A stretch of DNA of 64,000 bases from Streptomyces abikoensis. Its GTDB lineage: Bacteria > Actinomycetota > Actinomycetes > Streptomycetales > Streptomycetaceae. Below, piece after piece: positions 60,387 through 64,000 of this stretch (its first letter is position 1; each line of letters begins with the position of its first letter). A model generated the notes under the pieces. That model was not told where the DNA came from, searched no databases, and was given only the letters and a program-made list of their open reading frames with translations. A program made the translations under genes and the position numbers. The stretch is from assembly GCF_014648775.1 (NCBI RefSeq), contig NZ_BMRT01000003.1, forward strand, positions 62,001-126,000. Direction: 5' to 3'.

Positions 60387-61643
60387 ATGGGTCGCCATCG
60401 ACGCTCTGCCCGTGCGACCGCTGACGAGGCGGTGGCGAATGCCCGGCCAGGCCGGGCTCCCCTGACGAGCGAGACGCCTGGAGTGTTCGGGACCGAGGAT
60501 CCGGCCGAGGCGGTCACCCAGCCCATTCCCATCGTCCGCCCCAACCCCACCGGTGCCGGCCGGCATCGCAGCCCCCACCGCACCAAACGCAAGGCGGGCC
60601 GACCGCTCAAGACCGGCGCGGCGGCGGCCGGCCCGGGCGGCGGCAAGCCCCCCAAGCCCGCGCCACCCGCCCGGCGGGCCGGGCTGCTCGGCGCGTCGGC
60701 GGCCGTGGCGATGGGCGCGGTCGCGGTGGTCTCCGGCCTGCTGCCCAGCGGGGCCTTCCCGCCCGCCGATTCCCACTCCCCCGGCTCCGGCGGCAGCGGA
60801 CACGTGCTGGCGGACGCCCCGCCGGAGGCACCGGCGCCCCCGCCCCGGCGCGACGGACCGGCCGCCGCCCCGGCGGACCGGGCGGACGGGCGCGACGGGC
60901 CGGCCCGGGCCCAGGGAGCCCGGCCGGAGCGCGACACGGCGGCACCACCACCGGCGGCGCCGACCGCACCGGCGGCGTCCGGGCCGGCCCCGGCGGAGGC
61001 CCGGAGCGCCCCGGTGGAGCCGGTGAGCGCGCCCGGGCGAGGGAACCCCCCGGCGAACCGGGGCGCCGAGCGCCCCCCGGCCGCTTTCGGCACCCCGCCC
61101 GACGCCCACCCCGCAGGCCGGGCGCGCGCCGCCGTCCCCGGCGCGCGCCCGGCACCGCCCGCCCCCGGCACACCTCGGCGCCCCTCGGTGCACGAGCCCG
61201 CCGACCACACCGACCACGACCCCGACGACGACCTGGGCGCACTGCCCGGAACGCTCGCGGACACACGGTCGTCCGCCGCGCACCTGATGCTGTCCCTGGT
61301 CAACGCCGAGCGGGCGAAGGCCGGCTGCCGCCCGCTGCGGCCCAGCGGCAACCTCAACCGGCTGGCCCAGTCCTTCAGCGACGACATGGCCCGGCGGGGC
61401 TTCTTCGACCACACCGACCCGGACGGCCGGACCCCCTGGGACCGGGCCGCCCGGCGCGGCATCAAGAACCTCGGCGGGGAGAACATCGCGCGCGGCCACC
61501 CCGACGCCCACACCGTGATGGAGGCCTGGATGCGCAGCAGCGGCCACCGGGCGAACATCCTCAACTGCGACTACCGGAGCATCGGTGTAGGGGTGCACCA
61601 CGGGGGCAACGGCCCCTACTGGACACAGGACTTCGGCTACTGA
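60387..61643 (+). CDS. CAP-domain protein with membrane anchor and long linker
   Basis: A 418-residue protein. Residues 1-95 are basic and polar (cytoplasmic), a membrane helix lies at about 97-118 (AGLLGASAAVAMGAVAVVSGL), then about 170 residues of Pro/Ala-rich low-complexity linker. The C-terminal CAP/SCP domain starts near 290: LVNAERAKAGC, FFDHTDPDGRTPWDRA, GENIARGH, MRSSGHRANILN. It should face the outside of the cell as a type II membrane protein. Bacterial CAP proteins have no settled activity. GGAAGG lies upstream of the ATG. Confidence 0.85.
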   Translation: MGRHRRSARATADEAVANARPGRAPLTSETPGVFGTEDPAEAVTQPIPIVRPNPTGAGRHRSPHRTKRKAGRPLKTGAAAAGPGGGKPPKPAPPARRAGLLGASAAVAMGAVAVVSGLLPSGAFPPADSHSPGSGGSGHVLADAPPEAPAPPPRRDGPAAAPADRADGRDGPARAQGARPERDTAAPPPAAPTAPAASGPAPAEARSAPVEPVSAPGRGNPPANRGAERPPAAFGTPPDAHPAGRARAAVPGARPAPPAPGTPRRPSVHEPADHTDHDPDDDLGALPGTLADTRSSAAHLMLSLVNAERAKAGCRPLRPSGNLNRLAQSFSDDMARRGFFDHTDPDGRTPWDRAARRGIKNLGGENIARGHPDAHTVMEAWMRSSGHRANILNCDYRSIGVGVHHGGNGPYWTQDFGY

Positions 61644-61694
61644 CGTCCCCGAGGTCACCGATGCCACCGATGTCACCGACCGGGCCGTGACGCA

Positions 61695-61734
61695 CCGCTG
61701 CCCCGGCCGTACGGCGGTACGGCCGGGGCAGCGG
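61695..61734. terminator. 18-bp perfect bidirectional terminator
   Basis: Arms 61695-61712 and 61717-61734 (CCGCTGCCCCGGCCGTAC) with a GGCG loop lie between the convergent CAP gene and flavodoxin-like gene. Short tandem 9-mers (GTCACCGAT-type) lie at about 61654-61680. Confidence 0.85.
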
Positions 61735-61797
61735 CGTCCGGTGGCCGCGCGGGATCGGGCGGCGGCGCGCGATCGGGCGGCGCGATCAGACGGCGGA

Positions 61798-62382
61798 TCA
61801 GGCGGAGGCGCGGCCCGCGACGTAGATCCGGGTCTGCTCGGCGACGCGGCGGCCCAGCAGCTCGGCGGTGGCTATGTCCGCCTTGTGGACGCCCTCGGGG
61901 CCCTGGTCGTTGTCGGTCTGGGCACCGGCGCCGAGGAAGAAGCCGAGGCGGTTGATGTCGTTCTCGGAGGCGGTCGAGCTGTTCCAGCCCGGCATCGCGC
62001 CCAGGCCGACCCAGTGCATGCCGTGCTGGGCGGCGAGGACGGTGAAGAACTGCAGGGTGTGGAGCTTGTCGCCGCTCTTGGAGGCGGAGTTGGTGAAGCC
62101 CGCCGCGATCTTGTCCTGCCAGGCGCGGGTGAACCAGCGCTTGGACGACGCCTCGGCGAAGACGTGGAAGGCGCCCGAGGCGGTGCCCATGTAGGTGGGC
62201 GAGCCGAAGACGATGGCGTCGGAGGCGTCGAGGAGCTCCCACTGCGCGTCGGTGATCTCGGCGACGTTGATCAGGTGGACGGTCGCCCCGGCCCCGGTGG
62301 CACCGGCGCGGACGGCCTCGGCGAGGACGGCGGTGTGGCCGAAGCCGGAGTGGTAGGCGATGGCGACGACGGGCGTGGTCAC
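61798..62382 (-). CDS. Flavodoxin-fold NAD(P)H:quinone oxidoreductase-like protein (WrbA type)
   Basis: A 194-residue flavodoxin-like protein. The FMN phosphate loop is YHSGFGHT (10-17), and SPTYMGTASGAFHVF marks the second FMN loop. The rest fits WrbA/NADPH-dependent FMN reductases. GTG 62382 is chosen since GGGAG lies 8 nt upstream; a longer start at 62427 would run into the repeats. It is divergent from an HxlR regulator that probably senses quinones or redox stress. Confidence 0.85.
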   Translation of the reverse strand: MTTPVVAIAYHSGFGHTAVLAEAVRAGATGAGATVHLINVAEITDAQWELLDASDAIVFGSPTYMGTASGAFHVFAEASSKRWFTRAWQDKIAAGFTNSASKSGDKLHTLQFFTVLAAQHGMHWVGLGAMPGWNSSTASENDINRLGFFLGAGAQTDNDQGPEGVHKADIATAELLGRRVAEQTRIYVAGRASA

Positions 62383-62404
62383 GATGGGGCTCCCTGGAAA
62401 AGCT

Positions 62405-62471
62405 GGTTGCGCTGACTGGGTGACCAAAGGAAAGCACTAACTTTTGGTTAGCGCAACCCCTTGGTTAGCGC
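62405..62471. promoter_or_regulatory. Candidate HxlR operator array
   Basis: TTGGTTAGCGC occurs at 62444-62454 and 62461-62471 (17 bp apart). CTAAC (62437-62441) and GTTAG (62447-62451) form an inverted pair, and GGTTGCGCTGAC (62405-62416) mirrors GTTAGCGCAACC (62447-62458) with one mismatch. The array fills the divergent gap between the oxidoreductase and the regulator. Confidence 0.6.
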
Positions 62472-62493
62472 TGTGCGGGAGTATGGTGTTCTC

Positions 62494-62880
62494 ATGACGA
62501 CGATCGACGGCACGGACGAGCAACTGCCCTTCGACGTCTTCGCGCGCAACTGCCCTTCGCGCGAAACCCTGGGGCACGTCACCGGCCGCTGGGGCGCGCT
62601 GACCCTCGGCGCCCTGCGCGAGGACACGCTGCGCTTCAACGAGCTGCGGCGGCGGGTGGAGGGCGTCAGCGAGAAGATGCTGTCGCAGACGCTCCACGCG
62701 CTGGAGCGTGACGGTCTCGTGCACCGGGAGGCGCAGCCGACCAACCCACCACGGGTCGATTACCGACTGACGCCGCTGGGCCGCGACGTGACCGGGCGGT
62801 TGATGGGGCTCATCGAGCTCCTTGAGGAGCGCATGCCGGAGGTGCTGGCGGCGCGGCAGCGTTACGACGGCGAGCGCTGA
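62494..62880 (+). CDS. HxlR family transcriptional regulator
   Basis: A 128-residue winged-helix regulator. Cys20 sits in FARNCPSRETL, the redox-sensing position used by many HxlR/YodB proteins. The DNA-binding part reads RFNELRRRVEGVSEKMLSQTLHALERDGLVHR. ATG 62494 is used; GGGAG is 13 nt upstream, a loose fit. It is divergent from the flavodoxin-like gene and likely represses it. Confidence 0.9.
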   Translation: MTTIDGTDEQLPFDVFARNCPSRETLGHVTGRWGALTLGALREDTLRFNELRRRVEGVSEKMLSQTLHALERDGLVHREAQPTNPPRVDYRLTPLGRDVTGRLMGLIELLEERMPEVLAARQRYDGER

Positions 62881-62900
62881 GCCTTTTACTGCGGGCCGGT

Positions 62901-62930
62901 GGGGGCTGGTCGCGCAGTTCCCCGCGCCCC
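62901..62930. repeat. Streptomyces-type interspersed GC repeat
   Basis: GGGGGCTGGTCGCGCAGTTC followed by CCCGCGCCCC matches, from memory, a sequence found between many Streptomyces genes. It lies between convergent hxlR-type and mutM genes and probably serves as terminator. Confidence 0.6.
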
Positions 62931-62938
62931 TTCGGGCG

Positions 62939-63817
62939 CTACCGAGGCGGGCGCTGGCAGTGGGGGCAGAAGTAGCTGGAGCGGTTCATCCAGGGGCGGC
63001 GGCGGATGGGCGTGCCGCAGCGGCGGCACGGCTCGTCCTCCCGTCCGTACGCGTCCAGCGAGCGGTCGAAGTAGCCCGACTCGCCGTTCACATTGACGTA
63101 GAGGCTGTCGAAGCTGGTGCCGCCGACCGCGAGGGCCTCGGCCATGACCTCGCGGATGTGGGTGAGCAGCTCGGTCGTGCGCGGGCGGGTGAGGCTCGCG
63201 GTCGGGCGCTCGTAGTGGAGCCGGGTGCGCCACAGCGCCTCGTCGGCGTAGATGTTGCCGACGCCGCTGATCAGCGACTGGTCGAGCAGGGCGCGCTTGA
63301 TCGTGGTCCGGCGGCCGCGCAGCGCGGTGTGGAAGGCGGCGTCGTCGAAGGCCGGGTCGAGGGGGTCGCGGGCGATGTGCGCGATCACGTCGGGCAGCCC
63401 GTCGGGATCGCCCTCCACCGTGTCGTGGAGCGAGAGCCCGCCGAAGGTGCGCTGGTCGACGAAGCGCAGTTCGGTCGCGGTGGCGTCGGCGAAGCGGACG
63501 CGGACGCGCAGGTGCTTCTCGTCCGGGGAGCCCTGCGGCTGGACGAGCAACTGGCCGCTCATGCCCAGGTGGGCGAGGACGGCCTGGGTGGGCGCGCCCG
63601 TCCCGGTGAGGGGTTCCAGGGGCAGCCAGAGGTACTTTCCGCGCCGACGCGCGGCGCCCAGCTGGTGGCCGGTCAGCCGGTCGGCGAAGTCGGCCGGCCC
63701 CGCCGGGTGGCGGCGGACGGCCCGGGGGTGGAGGACCTCCACGGCGGCGACGACGCGGCCGGAGACCCAGCGCTCCAGACCCCGCCGGACGACCTCGACC
63801 TCGGGCAGCTCGGGCAC
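62939..63817 (-). CDS. mutM: Formamidopyrimidine-DNA glycosylase
   Basis: A 292-residue base-excision repair enzyme removing 8-oxoguanine and formamidopyrimidines. N-terminal catalytic Pro2-Glu3 (PELPEVE) follows the start. The helix-two-turn-helix part has [15 protein letters not shown]-terminal zinc finger has C-x2-C-x16-C-x2-C spacing (CRRC to CPHC). GTG 63817 has AAGGAG 5 nt upstream. It follows rnc in the same direction. Confidence 0.95.
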   Translation of the reverse strand: MPELPEVEVVRRGLERWVSGRVVAAVEVLHPRAVRRHPAGPADFADRLTGHQLGAARRRGKYLWLPLEPLTGTGAPTQAVLAHLGMSGQLLVQPQGSPDEKHLRVRVRFADATATELRFVDQRTFGGLSLHDTVEGDPDGLPDVIAHIARDPLDPAFDDAAFHTALRGRRTTIKRALLDQSLISGVGNIYADEALWRTRLHYERPTASLTRPRTTELLTHIREVMAEALAVGGTSFDSLYVNVNGESGYFDRSLDAYGREDEPCRRCGTPIRRRPWMNRSSYFCPHCQRPPR

Positions 63818-63851
63818 GGCGCTCCTTGACGACAGCGAAAGGGAAAAGGAA

Positions 63852-63893
63852 ACGGTCCGGGCCGCGGTGCTCTCGCACCGCGGCCCGGACCGT
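63852..63893 (-). terminator. 19-bp perfect hairpin between rnc and mutM
   Basis: Arms 63852-63870 and 63875-63893 (ACGGTCCGGGCCGCGGTGC) with a TCTC loop; on the minus strand the hairpin begins 6 bp after the rnc stop and is followed by TTTCC. It separates rnc from mutM. Confidence 0.85.
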
Positions 63894-63898
63894 CGTTC

Positions 63899-64000
63899 TC
63901 AGCTGGAGGACTTCTCCCCCGGCAGCGCGCCGGACTCGGCGGCGGCCTTCTCGGCCGCCACACGGGCTTCCGCCGCGCTGTTGATGGCGCGCCAGGCGGA
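63899..64000 (-). CDS. rnc: Ribonuclease III, C-terminal end (partial)
   Basis: Only the last 33 residues are in the window. They read as the final helix of a double-stranded RNA-binding domain (SAWRAINSAAEARVAAEKAAAE) and a Gly/Ser-rich end. Identification rests mainly on this helix and on the rnc-mutM order I recall from other Streptomyces. Confidence 0.55.
   Translation of the reverse strand, partial: SAWRAINSAAEARVAAEKAAAESGALPGEKSSS

Noticed and set aside
61654..61680. Tandem 9-bp repeats after the CAP gene as a VNTR
   Set aside because: Only three imperfect copies are present, within chance in GC-rich sequence.

Overview
This window is chromosomal DNA from a Streptomyces or very close relative. 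The evidence is uniformly high G+C, with strong third-position G/C bias and frequent GTG/TTG starts, together with lineage-typical genes: the sporulation sigma factor whiG, the nsdA regulator, four tandem type I signal peptidases (sipW-X-Y-Z layout), an amtB-glnK-glnD operon, and futalosine-pathway and polyamine genes. Read from right to left, the gene order matches, from memory, the S. coelicolor stretch running from rnc to the polyamine transporter (roughly SCO5572 to SCO5671). SCO numbers given below are recollections, not search results. I see no prophage, integron, insertion sequence, CRISPR array, rRNA/tRNA gene or large biosynthetic cluster; this is almost entirely core genome.

Layout. 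1-11.7 kb: a polyamine uptake and catabolism region. It holds potABC with an FAD oxidoreductase, a separate potD-like lipoprotein, an aminobutyraldehyde-type dehydrogenase, an Lrp regulator and a class III aminotransferase. Between these lie a NADAR protein, a DUF4190 membrane protein, a probable aminodeoxyfutalosine deaminase (menaquinone pathway) and a glycerophosphodiesterase. 11.9-14.9 kb: an unusual ABC-type ATPase/membrane protein pair and a DMT-type membrane protein. 15-18.9 kb: a thiamine-type ABC importer under a TPP riboswitch. 19-25 kb: rlmN, cdsA, frr, pyrH, tsf, rpsB, with hairpins between several of them. 25.1-31.6 kb: an M23 peptidase, a TetR regulator, whiG, dprA, a comM/yifB homologue, yraN, a DUF2469 gene and a Nudix gene. 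31.6-38.7 kb: the four signal peptidases, then rplS, trmD, rimM, a KH-domain gene, rpsP and a SprT-like protein. 39-43.2 kb: a short-type proS, a methyltransferase-like gene and ffh. 43.2-51.7 kb: glnD, glnK, amtB, nsdA, a prim-pol-like protein and ftsY. 51.9-59.1 kb: an NCS1 permease, the glucose permease glcP and smc. 59.3-64 kb: a small coiled-coil protein, acylphosphatase, a CAP-domain protein, a flavodoxin-like protein with a divergent HxlR regulator, mutM and the 3' end of rnc.

How the genes work together. The first block imports polyamines and degrades them to succinate precursors, probably under Lrp-type control. The thiamine block is switched off by TPP. The amtB block takes up ammonium and signals nitrogen status, with a well-formed GlnR-like box upstream of amtB. 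ffh and ftsY (SRP and its receptor) and the signal peptidases together make this an export-rich region. The most useful non-coding signals are the TPP riboswitch, the GlnR box, a textbook glcP promoter, several long perfect palindromes, and a 140-bp imperfect inverted repeat downstream of the NCS1 permease. No clearly new multi-gene system stands out. The best leads are an ABC ATPase that has lost several catalytic motifs, a prim-pol protein with a degenerate metal motif, and an M23 peptidase whose frame runs open through an antisense tetR gene.
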